DNA of 64,000 nt from Candidatus Gastranaerophilales bacterium (GCA_944326615.1 CALVEO010000001.1:57557-121556), one strand, 5' to 3'; shown: positions 8,492 through 18,596, numbered from the stretch's first letter. Notes: generated from the sequence alone by a model not told the origin. Made by a program: numbers and translations.

Positions 8492-9069
8492 ATGAAAAAG
8501 ATTGTTGTGTTATTTTTATGTTATTAGCTGTACAAACAGCGGTTTTAGCTGATGCCGAAACTGATTTGCATCAGGCATATATTGCAAAAATTCAGGCACA
8601 GGATATAACTTACAATACATATAATTTCTTTAAGGCAATAAATGACGGAAATGTTCAGCTTGTTGATTTATTTCTCAAAGCTGGGATGAGTCCTGAATCT
8701 ACATTTATGAAAACTCCTGCAATTTATATGGCAATAGCAAGTAATCAAAATGATGTTGTAAAATTACTGCTTGATAACAAGGTTGACCCGAATAAAGGAA
8801 CTGCAGGACTTACCCCTTTGATTATGGCTATAAGAGAAAAAGACAGCAAAATTGTAGAAACTCTTATATCTTACGGAGCTGATGTTAACCAGATTGCAGG
8901 AAATACAAAACCATTGACTTATGCAATCAAAAAGAAACAGCCTAAAATTGTGGAATTGTTGATTAATGCAGGCGCAAAACCCGATAACGAAGTTTTGCTT
9001 AATGCCTTAAAGTCAGATGACAATTATATAAAAGATACTGTTTTAAGACGCTATAAAACTATGGAATAG
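8492..9069 (+). CDS. Exported ankyrin-repeat protein; signal peptide split by a 1-base frameshift
   Basis: An ATG at 8492 with an excellent site (AAGGAGGG) reads MKKIVVLFLCY and stops. The ankyrin frame, open from 8434, continues from an ATG at 8518 as MLLAVQTAVLADAETD. Together they would form one good signal peptide if the five-T run at 8513-8517 had six T. Past it, about 180 residues hold three to four ankyrin units (TPAIYMAIASNQNDVVKLLLDNKVDPNKG; TPLIMAIREKDSKIVETLISYGADVNQ; PLTYAIKKKQPKIVELLINAGA). Likely a periplasmic or surface protein-binding scaffold. Could be a sequencing error, a genuine mutation or a short-tract switch. Confidence 0.75.
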
Positions 9070-9182
9070 ATCTAAATAATTAAACCATTTGCTGTATAAT
9101 CTGAAAATTTTATTGACAATTTTAATGGAAATAATTTACTATAAAAATGTAGATTTCTACCAGATAATAAGCGGAGAGAAGA

Positions 9183-10334
9183 ATGAAATACAGTTTAAGC
9201 AGAAAACAATGGGGGATATTAATATTACTTGTGATTATTGTCCCGATTATTTACAATAAAACATCAGGTTTTATAACAGGGATGATTCAAAAACAGGCAA
9301 TGAGAATGCCTAAAGAAGTAGAGGTTGACACCCCGCATATAGAATCTGTTAATGTATCTGCAGAAGCAACAGGCAGAGTAGAGGCAAAATATTCCGTTGA
9401 TCTGGTCGCAAGAGTGCCTGGATTTTTGATAAAAAAATACTTTAAAGAAGGTGATTTTGTAAAAAAAGGCCAGCTTCTTTTCCAGATAGATCCGCGAGAA
9501 TATCAGATTGAGGTAAATAATTCTCTTGCAAATGTTAATCAATACAGCGCACTTTTAAAAAATGCACAACAGGAATTAAACAGGGCAAATGCACTTATAA
9601 AAGAGGATTTAATCAGCCGTTCCGATGTTGACCAGAGTCTGGCTGCAAGAAACCAGAATAAAGCTCTTTATGATGCAGCAAGACAGCAGCTTGAACTTGC
9701 AAGAGTTAATCTTGGCTATACTTCTATAAAATCACCTATAGATGGAAGAATAGGCAAAGTTAATATAACTGAAGGCAACTATGTAACAGCAACATCAGGA
9801 CCTCTTGTAAATATTTCAAGTGTAAATCCTGTTTATGTAACTTTTAGTCTCAAAAGCGATGATTTTGTAAAGCTTTTGAGAGGAAGCAACAGATTTAAAG
9901 ATGCACAGGTTAAAGTTCAATTTAATGACGGAACTTGGTACGACAAAATAGGAACAGTTAACTTTGTGGACAACAAGATTGATAAAGATTCAGGTTCTAT
10001 AAGTCTCAGAGCTACATTTGATAATTCAAAAATGTGGCTTACTCCGGGAGACTACATGAAAGTAGAAATTGTAGCCCCTAAACTTGTAAAATATATGACA
10101 GTTCCGCAGTCATGCACAAAGGGTGATGCTATGAGCGGTTATTATGTATGGGCAGTAGAAGATAATAAAGCTGTCAGAAAAAATATTAAAGTATCTGATG
10201 TAATTAACAATAACTGGGTAGTCGACGGCGGTTTAAATCTTGATGATGTAATTGTAGTCTCAGGTATTCAATATATTGCATCGGAAGGGCAAAAGTTAAA
10301 ACCTGTCCAAAAGACAAATGACACAACAAAATAG
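9183..10334 (+). CDS. RND efflux periplasmic adaptor (membrane fusion protein)
   Basis: Adaptor of 383 residues linking the inner-membrane pump to the outer-membrane channel. An N-terminal membrane anchor (about 10-28) is followed by a barrel-sandwich/lipoyl half (LVARVPGFLIKKYFKEGDFVKKGQLLFQIDPREY), a coiled-coil hairpin (about 100-165), the second lipoyl half (GYTSIKSPIDGRIGKVNITEGNYV) and a beta-barrel region. No lipobox Cys is present. GGAGAG precedes the ATG. It is the first gene of a three-gene operon, 12 bases before the pump gene. AcrA/MexE-type is the closest familiar class; substrates are unknown. Confidence 0.95.
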   Translation: MKYSLSRKQWGILILLVIIVPIIYNKTSGFITGMIQKQAMRMPKEVEVDTPHIESVNVSAEATGRVEAKYSVDLVARVPGFLIKKYFKEGDFVKKGQLLFQIDPREYQIEVNNSLANVNQYSALLKNAQQELNRANALIKEDLISRSDVDQSLAARNQNKALYDAARQQLELARVNLGYTSIKSPIDGRIGKVNITEGNYVTATSGPLVNISSVNPVYVTFSLKSDDFVKLLRGSNRFKDAQVKVQFNDGTWYDKIGTVNFVDNKIDKDSGSISLRATFDNSKMWLTPGDYMKVEIVAPKLVKYMTVPQSCTKGDAMSGYYVWAVEDNKAVRKNIKVSDVINNNWVVDGGLNLDDVIVVSGIQYIASEGQKLKPVQKTNDTTK

Positions 10335-10346
10335 CAGGGAAGTTTA

Positions 10347-13300
10347 ATGAAAAAAATATTAGATAAAGATCAGCTTTTCTTTTTTATAAGAAAACCCAGA
10401 TTTGCATTAGTAATATCTGTTTGTATAGTTATTTTAGGATTAATTTCTCTTCTGAATCTGAAACAGGAAAGTTATCCTGATGTAACTCCTCCACAGGTAA
10501 GGGTTTCAGCCTCGTATCAAGGCGCAAGTGCTGAAGTTATTGAATCTTCGGTTGCAACAGTTCTGGAAAATAAGCTTAACGGTGTAGAAAACATGTCATA
10601 TATGACATCAACGTCAACAGACGGAAGCTACAGCTTGACTATATATTTCAAAGTCGGAACTGATAAAAACATAAACCTTATGAATGTGCAAAACTTAATT
10701 CAGAGGGTTCAATCACAGCTTCCTGAAGAAGTACAAAGAACTGGTGTAACCGCAATCAGCCGTACGTCAGGTTCAGGCGCTATCATTCTGACTCTTTATC
10801 CTGAATCCGGCGACTGGTCCCAGCTTGATTTGACAAACTATGGGTCTATATATATTAAAGACGAATTAAAACGTGTTGAAGGTGTTGCAGATGTAAGCGT
10901 TTTCGGCGGCGGCAATTATTCTATGAGAATATGGCTTGACCCTCAAAAAATGGCAGGTTTGCATATTTCAGCAGGAGAAGTTCAAAGTGCGATAAAAAAT
11001 CAAAACACACAGGTAGCAACAGGTGCACTTGGTGCTCTTCCGACAGATGATCCGCAGGCGCTTCAAATTACATTAAAAACCCCGGGCAGATTAGATGAAG
11101 TTGAACAGTTTGAAAATATTATAATACGTTCCAATATGGATGGTTCAAACGTCAAAATCAAAGATATAGCCCGCGTAGAACTCGGCGCTGAATCATACTC
11201 AAATCTCGGTCTTGTTAACGGTAAACCATCTGCCGTTGTTGTTATATCCCAGCTTCCAGATGCAAATATTATTAACCTTTCAAAAGCTGTTAAAGAAAAA
11301 GTAAATGAAATAAACGGACGTCTAACAAACGGTATTAAAATTTTATATGTTAAAGATGATGCGGACTTCATTCATGAATCGATGAAAGAGGTTGAATTTA
11401 CAATACTTATGACGGGTTTAATCGTTGTTATAATAATCTTCTTATTTCTCGGAGACGGTATGGCAACGCTTGTTCCTTGTGCAACAATTCCTGTATCTCT
11501 TATAGGTACATTTTTTGCCCTGAATGCTATGGGTATGACGATTAATCTTCTTTCGTTATTTGCCCTTGTACTTGCAGTTGGTGTTGTTGTAGACGATGCG
11601 ATTGTTGTTATTGAAAATGTTAAACGTCATATTGAGGAAGGTAAATCCGCAATAATTGCGACACAGCTTACAATGCAGGAAGTAGGATTTGCACTTGTTG
11701 CAATGGCGCTTGTATTAATGGCAGTATTTGTACCGATTATATTTATGACAGGAATGACAGGCGTTATGTATAAACAGTTTGCTGTTTGTATTGCTGTTTC
11801 AATTGCAATTTCTGCAATATGCGCACTGACTCTCTCGCCTGCAATGTGCTCTCATTTCCTCGGGCAGGAAAAGAAACAGCATGATTTCAGCAATCATCCT
11901 CTCATTGAACATTTAGATCATATTAAAGACAGAATAAATAAAAGAACTTCAGTAATTGTTGTAAAATTTAACGAATTATTCAGCAAGGTAGAAGATTTCT
12001 ATATTGAATACGTTAAGAAATTCGTTTATAACAAAAAACTTGTTGCAATATTTTATGCAGGAATTGTTATTTTAACCTTGATTTCATTCAAAACAATATC
12101 AACAGGTTTTATCCCTGATGAAGATCAGGGGGTATTGATTGCAAGTATTACTCTTCCTGATGGTGCATCTTTATCAAGAACAGAAGAAGTTGCAAGAAAA
12201 TTTGTCGATCAAATCAGAGATATTCCCGGGGTAAACCCTGAAAAATTAACCGTATTTGGCGGCGACGGAGTAAATCAGGCAAACGTTATCATTCAGCTTC
12301 TGGATTACAGTGAAAGAAAGATGAACCCTGTTAAATGGGTTTCAAGGAAGTTTAAAGGCGAACCAACAGATTTATCACATGTTGCAGTGTTAAACAAAGT
12401 GAGAATTGTTGCCTCAAATACTAAAGAAGCACAAATTCAGGCTTTTTCACCGCCGGCTATTAACGGTATGAGTATGATGGGCGGATTTGAATTTCAGATG
12501 CTGTCGCAGGGCGAATATACTCCGCAGGAAATGGAAAGCTGGGCGACAAAACTCGTTGCCGCCGCTAACCAGAACCCTTCACTGTCAAACGTTAATACAA
12601 CATTCCAGGCTAATGTGCCTCAATATATTGTTGAAATTGACTATGAAAAAGCACTTGCTCAAAATGTTGATCTGCAGGAACTTTATTCAACACTTTCTTC
12701 AATGCTCGGAACATATTATGTTAACGACTTTAACAAATATGACAGGGTATTTAAGGTACAGATGCAGGCTGAAAGCCGTTTCAGAGATAAAGCTACTGAC
12801 CTTTCCGGAATATATGTCAAAAATAATAACGGTGTAATGGTACCGATTATGTCAATTGTAAAGCTGAAACAAACGGTAGGTACCGCATCAATTACAAGAT
12901 ATAACCAGTACAAATCCGTACAAATTCAAGGTCAGCAGGCACCCGGAAAAAGTTCCGGTGATGCGATGAATGCAATGGAACAGGTCGCAAAACAAACCTT
13001 GCCATCTGATATGACATTTGACTGGTCTGGTACATCAGCCCAGGAGCGGGAAGCTTCAGGACAAACTTTGATGATTGTTGGCATGGCCTTAATATTTGTA
13101 TATCTTTTCCTTGTTGCTCTTTATGAAAGTTATACAATACCTATTGCCGTTCTTCTGATATCGCCTATTGCCGCATTGGGGGCTTTGATATTCCAGATGA
13201 TGATTAACCAGTCATTTGATATTTATTCACAGGTTGGTATGATTACGCTGATAGGGCTTGCCGCAAAACAATCCATTCTGATTGTTGAGTTTGCAAAAGA

Positions 13301-13595
13301 AGAACATGAAAAATACGGCCTTTCTGTTAAAGATGCCGCTATAAAAGCAGCCAAACTTAGATTCAGGGCAATTATGATGACAGAACTTGCATTCATTATC
13401 GGTGTTCTGCCTATGCTGTTTGCAGCTGGTGCAGGTGCTAATTCAAGAATATCTGTAGGTTCTACCGTATTTGGCGGTATGATTGCGGCTGCAACGCTCG
13501 GAGCTGTCCTAACTCCGGCATTCTATGTTATAGTTCAGGAATTTGTGGATTTGTTTCCGAAAAAAGAAATTACCGAAAAAGATTTGGAGATGTAA
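10347..13595 (+). CDS. RND multidrug efflux pump, AcrB-like (HAE1)
   Basis: Proton-driven inner-membrane pump of 1,082 residues, full length. It begins with an N-terminal helix and [25 protein letters not shown], the classic porter-domain entry. The proton-relay aspartates sit in [17 protein letters not shown] (about residue 413), and the matching Lys in [18 protein letters not shown] (about 973). Periplasmic porter loops occupy about 40-330 and 570-880. It lies between the adaptor and TolC genes with gaps of 12 and 6 bases, so the operon encodes a complete tripartite pump. The hydrophobic and amphiphile class is inferred from family, not from substrate-site residues. Confidence 0.97.
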   Translation: MKKILDKDQLFFFIRKPRFALVISVCIVILGLISLLNLKQESYPDVTPPQVRVSASYQGASAEVIESSVATVLENKLNGVENMSYMTSTSTDGSYSLTIYFKVGTDKNINLMNVQNLIQRVQSQLPEEVQRTGVTAISRTSGSGAIILTLYPESGDWSQLDLTNYGSIYIKDELKRVEGVADVSVFGGGNYSMRIWLDPQKMAGLHISAGEVQSAIKNQNTQVATGALGALPTDDPQALQITLKTPGRLDEVEQFENIIIRSNMDGSNVKIKDIARVELGAESYSNLGLVNGKPSAVVVISQLPDANIINLSKAVKEKVNEINGRLTNGIKILYVKDDADFIHESMKEVEFTILMTGLIVVIIIFLFLGDGMATLVPCATIPVSLIGTFFALNAMGMTINLLSLFALVLAVGVVVDDAIVVIENVKRHIEEGKSAIIATQLTMQEVGFALVAMALVLMAVFVPIIFMTGMTGVMYKQFAVCIAVSIAISAICALTLSPAMCSHFLGQEKKQHDFSNHPLIEHLDHIKDRINKRTSVIVVKFNELFSKVEDFYIEYVKKFVYNKKLVAIFYAGIVILTLISFKTISTGFIPDEDQGVLIASITLPDGASLSRTEEVARKFVDQIRDIPGVNPEKLTVFGGDGVNQANVIIQLLDYSERKMNPVKWVSRKFKGEPTDLSHVAVLNKVRIVASNTKEAQIQAFSPPAINGMSMMGGFEFQMLSQGEYTPQEMESWATKLVAAANQNPSLSNVNTTFQANVPQYIVEIDYEKALAQNVDLQELYSTLSSMLGTYYVNDFNKYDRVFKVQMQAESRFRDKATDLSGIYVKNNNGVMVPIMSIVKLKQTVGTASITRYNQYKSVQIQGQQAPGKSSGDAMNAMEQVAKQTLPSDMTFDWSGTSAQEREASGQTLMIVGMALIFVYLFLVALYESYTIPIAVLLISPIAALGALIFQMMINQSFDIYSQVGMITLIGLAAKQSILIVEFAKEEHEKYGLSVKDAAIKAAKLRFRAIMMTELAFIIGVLPMLFAAGAGANSRISVGSTVFGGMIAAATLGAVLTPAFYVIVQEFVDLFPKKEITEKDLEM

Positions 13596-13601
13596 AATAT
13601 A

Positions 13602-15125
13602 ATGAAAAAGATTATAAATCTGGTTTTAATATGTTCAATTCTAACGCTGAATACAGCTCCTGCAACAGCTATTAGCTGGTTTGGCAAAAATAAGACGCAG
13701 GACAAAACGAAAAAGAAAGAAAAAATTGAAATTGTAAAACCTGACAAAAAAAAGACAAACATTAAACGGGAAATAAAAAAAAATACAGAAAATGCAAAGC
13801 ATAAATGGGAATCTTCCAAAGAAGCAGAAGGTATGTATGAAACTAAATTCCCGGTAATAAACAGCCAGATAGAATATTCTGACATGAATGGTGAAGTAAG
13901 CCTCAGCGATTGCATAAAACTTGCAATTACACACCATCCGACAATCATGTCAGCAATAAGCAATGCCGAAATCTATAAGACTATGATAGGTCAGGCATGG
14001 TCAAACTACTTCCCGACATTAAGCGCAGGTGTCAGCTACTCAAGAAATGATACCCTGATGACTATGAACAGTTCTTATGCCAGAATGATGTCGCAAAAAT
14101 ACAATATGTATTATATGCCGACAATTTCTGCAAATCTTCTTTTATTTGACTTTGGGAAAACCAAATCCATCGCAGATACAGCCGCAAGAACTTACGAATC
14201 ATCAAGATATGACGCAGAAACTAGCATTGAACTTGTTATATATAATGTAAAAGTTGCATATTACAATCTTGTTTTTGCAGAAATTCAAAAAAAAGTTTAT
14301 GAAGATACCGTCAAAGACTTTGAACTCCAGTATAAACAGGCAAAAGCCCAGTACGATATTGGAAGAAAAGCAAAAATTGATGTAACAACAGCAGAATACA
14401 ACCTTGGAAATGCTAAAGTCAATTTAATCAAAGCTAAAAATACACTTGAACTTGCAGCCGCAGAACTTGCAAATGCCGTAGGTATTCCTGAACTTGAAAA
14501 CGTAATTTTAAAAGACAAACTCAATTCAAAAGCTTATGATGTGAATTTCCCGGATCTTTTAAAAACCGCTCAGGCATCAAGACCGGCGCTGTCATCAGCC
14601 AAAAAGCTTATGGATGCAGCAGAATTAAATATAAGAAGTGCAAAACGAGCTTTTACTCCTGATGTTTCTGCATTCGGTTCTTACAATCAGGGCGGGCGCC
14701 AGATTGACAGCGATTACGGGTACCAGTTCGGAGTTCAGCTGAATTACAATGCCCTAAATCTTATGCTTCTGAAAAAACAGGTTGATCAGGCCAAAGCCGA
14801 ATATAAAAAAGCTGTTGCCGATTACGAACAGCAGAAGCAGAATGTTTATCTTGAAGTAAAAAGTGCATATATAAGCCTTTTAAATTCACATGACAGTATT
14901 GAAGTTTCAAAGCTGGCTCTCCAACAGGCAAAAGAGCGTCAATATCAAGCATTTAGAAGATACCAGGTAGGGCTTGGTGATGCAATTGAATTCAAGGACG
15001 CTGAAAACAGCTACTTAAATGCCCAGCTTGATTACTATTCAAATCTGCTTAATTACAATATAAATGCAGCAGAGCTGGAAAGAGTAATAGGTGCACCTAT
15101 TAAAGAATCTGAACAAGATTTATAG
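13602..15125 (+). CDS. TolC-family outer-membrane efflux channel
   Basis: 507 residues. A Sec signal peptide (about 1-24, ending ATA) is followed by an unusually Lys-rich stretch (about 27-70) and then two TolC half-repeats with long alpha-helical hairpins (SLSDCIKLAITHHPTIMSAISNAEI at about 100-125 and the second half from about 310). The repeated pattern GRKAKIDVTTAEYNLGNAKVN and GLGDAIEFKDAENSYLNAQLD marks the equivalent helices of both halves. It ends the RND operon. The positively charged spacer before the TolC core is a feature I would not expect in standard TolC and may bind peptidoglycan or membrane. Confidence 0.93.
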   Translation: MKKIINLVLICSILTLNTAPATAISWFGKNKTQDKTKKKEKIEIVKPDKKKTNIKREIKKNTENAKHKWESSKEAEGMYETKFPVINSQIEYSDMNGEVSLSDCIKLAITHHPTIMSAISNAEIYKTMIGQAWSNYFPTLSAGVSYSRNDTLMTMNSSYARMMSQKYNMYYMPTISANLLLFDFGKTKSIADTAARTYESSRYDAETSIELVIYNVKVAYYNLVFAEIQKKVYEDTVKDFELQYKQAKAQYDIGRKAKIDVTTAEYNLGNAKVNLIKAKNTLELAAAELANAVGIPELENVILKDKLNSKAYDVNFPDLLKTAQASRPALSSAKKLMDAAELNIRSAKRAFTPDVSAFGSYNQGGRQIDSDYGYQFGVQLNYNALNLMLLKKQVDQAKAEYKKAVADYEQQKQNVYLEVKSAYISLLNSHDSIEVSKLALQQAKERQYQAFRRYQVGLGDAIEFKDAENSYLNAQLDYYSNLLNYNINAAELERVIGAPIKESEQDL

Positions 15126-15158
15126 TTAAATTGAAAGATTTTCCCCTCTTATTGTTTC

Positions 15159-15182
15159 CTCTCTCCTTCAAGGAGAGAGGAA
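15159..15182. repeat. GAGAG palindrome between convergent genes
   Basis: Perfect inverted repeat CCTCTCTCCTT/AAGGAGAGAGG in the 68-base gap between tolC and the minus-strand helical gene. It belongs to the short CCTCTC-type palindromes scattered in this window and may act as a terminator in both directions. Confidence 0.6.
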
Positions 15183-15193
15183 ATTCTAATATT

Positions 15194-15421
15194 TTACGCT
15201 TTATCTTCTTTTTTTTCTTTATGTTCTTCTATTTTTTCGGCCACTTTTTCTTTGACATCTTTTGCCTTTTCTTTAATATCTTCCTTAACTTCATGCGCTT
15301 TTTCTTTTACTTTTTCAGCGCCTTCTTTAATATTCTCTTTCATATCATGTGCTTTTTCCTTAGCTTTATCAGCCGCGTCATGCATTTTTTCCTTCATAGT
15401 TTCTTTCTTTTCATTTTCCAT
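15194..15421 (-). CDS. Small LEA-like amphipathic helical protein
   Basis: 75 residues, almost entirely charged, with an 11-residue-like periodicity of Lys/Glu and Ala (KEKAHDMKENIKEGAEKVKEKAHEVKEDIKEKAKDVKEK). There is no Pro and no signal peptide; the whole chain would form one amphipathic helix. This resembles late-embryogenesis-abundant or CsbD/YtxH-tail-type stress proteins, which protect membranes or proteins, but the match is compositional only. AAAGGA lies 8 bases before the ATG at 15421. The hydrophobic open frames on the opposite strand are mirror images of this codon pattern. Confidence 0.8.
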   Translation of the reverse strand: MENEKKETMKEKMHDAADKAKEKAHDMKENIKEGAEKVKEKAHEVKEDIKEKAKDVKEKVAEKIEEHKEKKEDKA

Positions 15422-15576
15422 ATCAAAATTCCTTTCTTTTATGTTACATAAATATTATTTACGATTGTGAAATAAAATTTATGCGAAAAAAGTGTAATCT
15501 TTTTCGCCAAATATTTGCTATCAGATATTGTTGTTGTATAATTAAATATATACTTACTTAAAATCAGGGATTTCAA

Positions 15577-17373
15577 ATGTTAAAAAATAAATTTGTTGAT
15601 GAAACGATTGATAAAATTATACACCTAAGATTCGTTGTAAATTACCGTCGTATGTGGCCTTATGTAAAACCTTTCTGGTTCAGGGCTTTATGTTCAATGC
15701 TTATATGTATACCGATTGGTTCTCTTGATGCGGTTATAGCACTTGCCTTGAAGCCTTATATGGATCTTGTAATGGTTGAAAAAAGTATTACATCACCATG
15801 GTATATACCCTTAGGTATTGTTGCATTTACATCAATTCAGGGCGGATTGAAATATCTTTCATCATACTTATCAACCTGGGTCGGCGGAAGGATTACAAAC
15901 GGTTTGAAATTTGACATGTTTAAAAAGCTGTTAACATTTCCGACCTCTTTTTATGACAAAAGAAATTCAGGAGATATAGTATTTCAGTTTAATAATCAGG
16001 CTGATTTGGCATGTTCCGGATTGCTGGATAACCTGAGCGTATTCACACAGAGAATTTTTTCATCAATTTCACTTGTGTGCGTGTTATTTTATAACTCCTG
16101 GCAGCTTGCATTAATTGCTGTTGCTGTTTTAGGGTGTGCATTTGCTCCTGTTGCAAAACTGCAAAAACGTATAAAAAATGTTATGAATAAAACAGTTGTG
16201 GCTGATGCTTCTATTATTACAGCTTATAACGAAGTATTTGCAGGTAATAAAACAATTACATCATACAATTTGGCAATGCATGAAACAGGTAAGTTTGCAT
16301 GGATTTTAAAGAATATATTTAATTTAAGAATAAAGATGGTTCAAAAAACGCAGTGGTTGTCTCCTATGATGCATGTTATTGTATCTGTTGGGATTGCAGC
16401 AGCTATAGGTTATGGTAGCCATTTGATTATGACAAACCAGATTACAAGCGGTAATTTTGTATCATTCATTACTGCTTTGATTTTGCTTTATACACCTGTT
16501 AAAAATATTGGTAATAATCTTAATGCAGTTCAATTTTCATTTTTTGCTATAGAGAGAATTTTTGAAATACTGGATTCGGTGCCGGAAATAAGAAACAGAG
16601 AGAACGCAAAAACTTTGCCGCGCGAACATTCGCTTATACAATTTAAAGACGTATGCTTTGAATATGTTCCGGATGTACCCGTACTTAAAAATATAAATCT
16701 GAATATTAAAAAGGGTGAAACAGTTGCTTTAGTCGGAAATTCCGGCGGAGGCAAAACTACAATAGTAAACCTTCTGCCACGATTTTATGATGTTAAATCA
16801 GGTGCAATATTAATTGACGGTATTGATATTAGAGATTATACGCTTGAATCGCTCAGACAAAATATTGCGGTTGTTTTTCAGGATAACTTTTTATTCTCCG
16901 GAACAATACGCGAAAATATTTTGTTAGGTAATGAAAATGCAACTGATGAAGAAATTCAAAAGGCTGTTGAAATGGCTTACCTAGATGATTTTGTAGCCAC
17001 ATTGCAGGAAGGTTTGAATACTCAAATCGGTGAGCGCGGAATACTTTTATCAGGCGGTCAAAAACAGAGGGTTGCTATTGCAAGAGCATTTTTGAAAAAC
17101 GCTCCTATATTAATACTTGATGAAGCCACAAGCGCTCTTGATAATAAAGCTGAAGCAATTGTTCAAAAAGCAATTGATAACCTGATGCAGGACAAAACTG
17201 TATTTGTAATTGCACACAGACTCTCAACAGTTCAAAATGCCGATAAAATCGTTGTTATTAATCAAGGCGAGATTGTTGAAACAGGAAATCATAATGAGCT
17301 TATGAAAATAGAAAACGGACAATACAAAGCTCTTTATGAAATGCAGTTTAAAAAGCAGGAAACTGCTGTTTAA
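15577..17373 (+). CDS. ABC exporter, MsbA-like (fused membrane and ATPase domains)
   Basis: 598 residues. An ABC transporter type 1 membrane domain with six helices spans about 30-330; the nucleotide-binding domain spans about 350-590 with Walker A GNSGGGKTT (about 386), signature LSGGQKQR (about 491), Walker B ILILDEATSALD (about 511) and the switch His in IAHRLSTV. Half-transporters of this type work as homodimers, exporting lipids, lipid A precursors, peptides or drugs. With an outer membrane implied by the RND operon, an MsbA-type lipid flippase is plausible but not proven. The guanidine riboswitch follows 13 bases downstream. Confidence 0.93.
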   Translation: MLKNKFVDETIDKIIHLRFVVNYRRMWPYVKPFWFRALCSMLICIPIGSLDAVIALALKPYMDLVMVEKSITSPWYIPLGIVAFTSIQGGLKYLSSYLSTWVGGRITNGLKFDMFKKLLTFPTSFYDKRNSGDIVFQFNNQADLACSGLLDNLSVFTQRIFSSISLVCVLFYNSWQLALIAVAVLGCAFAPVAKLQKRIKNVMNKTVVADASIITAYNEVFAGNKTITSYNLAMHETGKFAWILKNIFNLRIKMVQKTQWLSPMMHVIVSVGIAAAIGYGSHLIMTNQITSGNFVSFITALILLYTPVKNIGNNLNAVQFSFFAIERIFEILDSVPEIRNRENAKTLPREHSLIQFKDVCFEYVPDVPVLKNINLNIKKGETVALVGNSGGGKTTIVNLLPRFYDVKSGAILIDGIDIRDYTLESLRQNIAVVFQDNFLFSGTIRENILLGNENATDEEIQKAVEMAYLDDFVATLQEGLNTQIGERGILLSGGQKQRVAIARAFLKNAPILILDEATSALDNKAEAIVQKAIDNLMQDKTVFVIAHRLSTVQNADKIVVINQGEIVETGNHNELMKIENGQYKALYEMQFKKQETAV

Positions 17374-17385
17374 TAAAAAAAATTT

Positions 17386-17480
17386 TTCTAGGGTTCCGCG
17401 GTAAAGTTTTACTGGCTGGTCCGAGAGAAAATACGCAATATTAACTTTGCGTACACGGAGGGATAAAAGCCCGGGAGATA
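17386..17480 (+). promoter_or_regulatory. Guanidine-I (ykkC-type) riboswitch aptamer
   Basis: The conserved elements of the ykkC/guanidine-I class appear in order: CTAGGGTTCCGC, then CTGGTCCGAGAGAAA, a variable hairpin (TACGCAA...TTGCGTA), then ACACGGAGGGATAAAAGCCC and GGGAGA. The next gene is a Gdx-type SMR exporter, the standard regulon partner. Binding of guanidinium is expected to turn the exporter on. Confidence 0.95.
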
Positions 17481-17505
17481 TTAAAATTTAATATCTTCGG
17501 GCTTA
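17468..17505 (+). terminator. Expression-platform hairpin of the guanidine riboswitch
   Basis: AGCCCG and the following AGATATTAAA pair with TTTAATATCT and CGGGCTT. The 5' arm uses the 3' edge of the aptamer (AAGCCCGGGAGA), so aptamer and hairpin should be mutually exclusive. The T-run after it is weak (CTTATTTG), so control could be by termination or by hindering translation. Confidence 0.7.
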
Positions 17506-17540
17506 TTTGCATAAAAGAAAAAAGAAAGGAGAGAATAAAT

Positions 17541-17858
17541 ATGCAATGGTTACATTTATTTATCGCAGGACTTTTTGAAATAAGCTGGGCAATAGGATTA
17601 AAATATTCACACGGCTTCAGTCTTTTAATTCCATCAGTAATAACTATCATATGTATGATTGCGAGTTTTTATTTCCTTGCACTGGCACTTAAAAGTCTGC
17701 CTTTGGGAACAGCGTATGCAATCTGGACAGGAATTGGCACTATTGGAACAGTAATTCTTGGGATATTACTGTTTAAAGAACCTGTAAGTGTAATGCGTTT
17801 TTTATGTATAGGATTGATAGTCTGCGGAATTACAGGCTTAAAACTTATTACAAATTAA
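17541..17858 (+). CDS. gdx: Guanidinium exporter, SMR family
   Basis: 105 residues with four membrane helices, the exact small-multidrug-resistance size. The first helix has the key Glu13 in AGLFEISWAIGLKYSHGF, the Gdx/SugE subtype pattern (W16, then GLKYSHGF) rather than the EmrE one, and helix 4 ends CGITGLKL. Gdx proteins are antiparallel dimers exchanging guanidinium for protons. AAAGGAGAG lies before the ATG. The guanidine-I riboswitch in its leader gives independent support for the substrate. Confidence 0.96.
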   Translation: MQWLHLFIAGLFEISWAIGLKYSHGFSLLIPSVITIICMIASFYFLALALKSLPLGTAYAIWTGIGTIGTVILGILLFKEPVSVMRFLCIGLIVCGITGLKLITN

Positions 17859-17942
17859 AAAAAATCAATCAATAATTTGATTTTTTTTTACAATAAGAAG
17901 TATAAAATCAACGTGTACTATAAGATATGAGGGCATTTGAAA

Positions 17943-18143
17943 ATGAAATGGTTTATTGTAACGATTTTAGTGATTGCAGCCTGTGCATGGGCTTATCTTA
18001 ATTTAGATTTGGCTGGTATGAAAAAAGAAGCAGAAGATAGCACTATGAATGCTATTCAAAATGAAAAGACAATTAAAGTCTTTTTTGATGCTGACAAGCA
18101 GAATAAAGAAGAAACTCAGCAGACAATAAAAGAACATTTCTAA
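17943..18143 (+). CDS. Small membrane-anchored or exported unknown protein
   Basis: 66 residues from an ATG at 17943 (GAGGG 8 bases upstream; a TTG two codons earlier is less likely). An N-terminal hydrophobic stretch (MKWFIVTILVIAACAWAYL) is followed by about 45 polar residues (DLAGMKKEAEDSTMNAIQNEKT...). It could be a signal anchor, or a lipoprotein-like leader given the Cys at residue 15, though the lipobox is poor. No family recognised. A bidirectional terminator follows directly. Confidence 0.7.
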   Translation: MKWFIVTILVIAACAWAYLNLDLAGMKKEAEDSTMNAIQNEKTIKVFFDADKQNKEETQQTIKEHF

Positions 18144-18145
18144 AA

Positions 18146-18175
18146 AAAAGACCGGTTTTTTACCGGTCTTCATAT
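18146..18175. terminator. Bidirectional terminator
   Basis: Perfect hairpin AGACCGGT/ACCGGTCT at 18149-18170 with an A8 run on the left and TT on the right. Read on the minus strand it ends in a strong T-run, so it should also serve the small minus-strand gene at 18242-18418. Confidence 0.85.
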
Positions 18176-18241
18176 TATTCCATACAATCCTAAAAATTAT
18201 TATCCTTCCTATTGATTTTCCAACAACTGCTTAGATTCAGG

Positions 18242-18418
18242 TTATGCTATAAAATTTGTACCAAACCTGCTTGCTCCATGGAAAAATGATTGTTTCATCA
18301 TTTCAACCAGAGTTTTTCTTATAACATATTTTTTGTTTAAATCGACTGAATTAACTGCATCAGATGTTTGTTTATAAATATCAGATACTGTATTGGAAAA
18401 TAAAAGCGTATTTGCCAT
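18242..18418 (-). CDS. Small unknown protein (58 residues)
   Basis: An open frame from ATG 18418 to TAA 18242 reads MANTLLFSNTVSDIYKQTSD, then a basic middle (VDLNKKYVIRKTLVEMMKQSFFHG) and ends FGTNFIA. It fills most of an otherwise empty 450-base gap, GAGAGG lies 11 bases upstream, and the hairpin at 18149-18170 gives it a strong terminator on this strand. No family is recognised. It is soluble, helical and lacks a signal peptide. Spacing of the ribosome site is long, so the call is moderate. Confidence 0.55.
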   Translation of the reverse strand: MANTLLFSNTVSDIYKQTSDAVNSVDLNKKYVIRKTLVEMMKQSFFHGASRFGTNFIA

Positions 18419-18596
18419 AGCTTTGTAAACCTCTCTTTATCTTTATTTTGCTCTCACATTTATATAAAAAATTTTTGCAAAAAAATATTGACTTTTTATA
18501 TTTAATTTATATAAAACTTGTTACAAAACTTAATATTTACTAAAGATTTTTTCTATTATTGCCGTATACAAGATTGTATAAGAAAGGAGAAAATCA

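Noticed and set aside
15131..15470. Hydrophobic Phe/Ser-rich open frames opposite the LEA-like gene
   Set aside because: They are the complement of AAA/GAA-rich codons of the minus-strand gene, which has the ribosome site and sensible composition.
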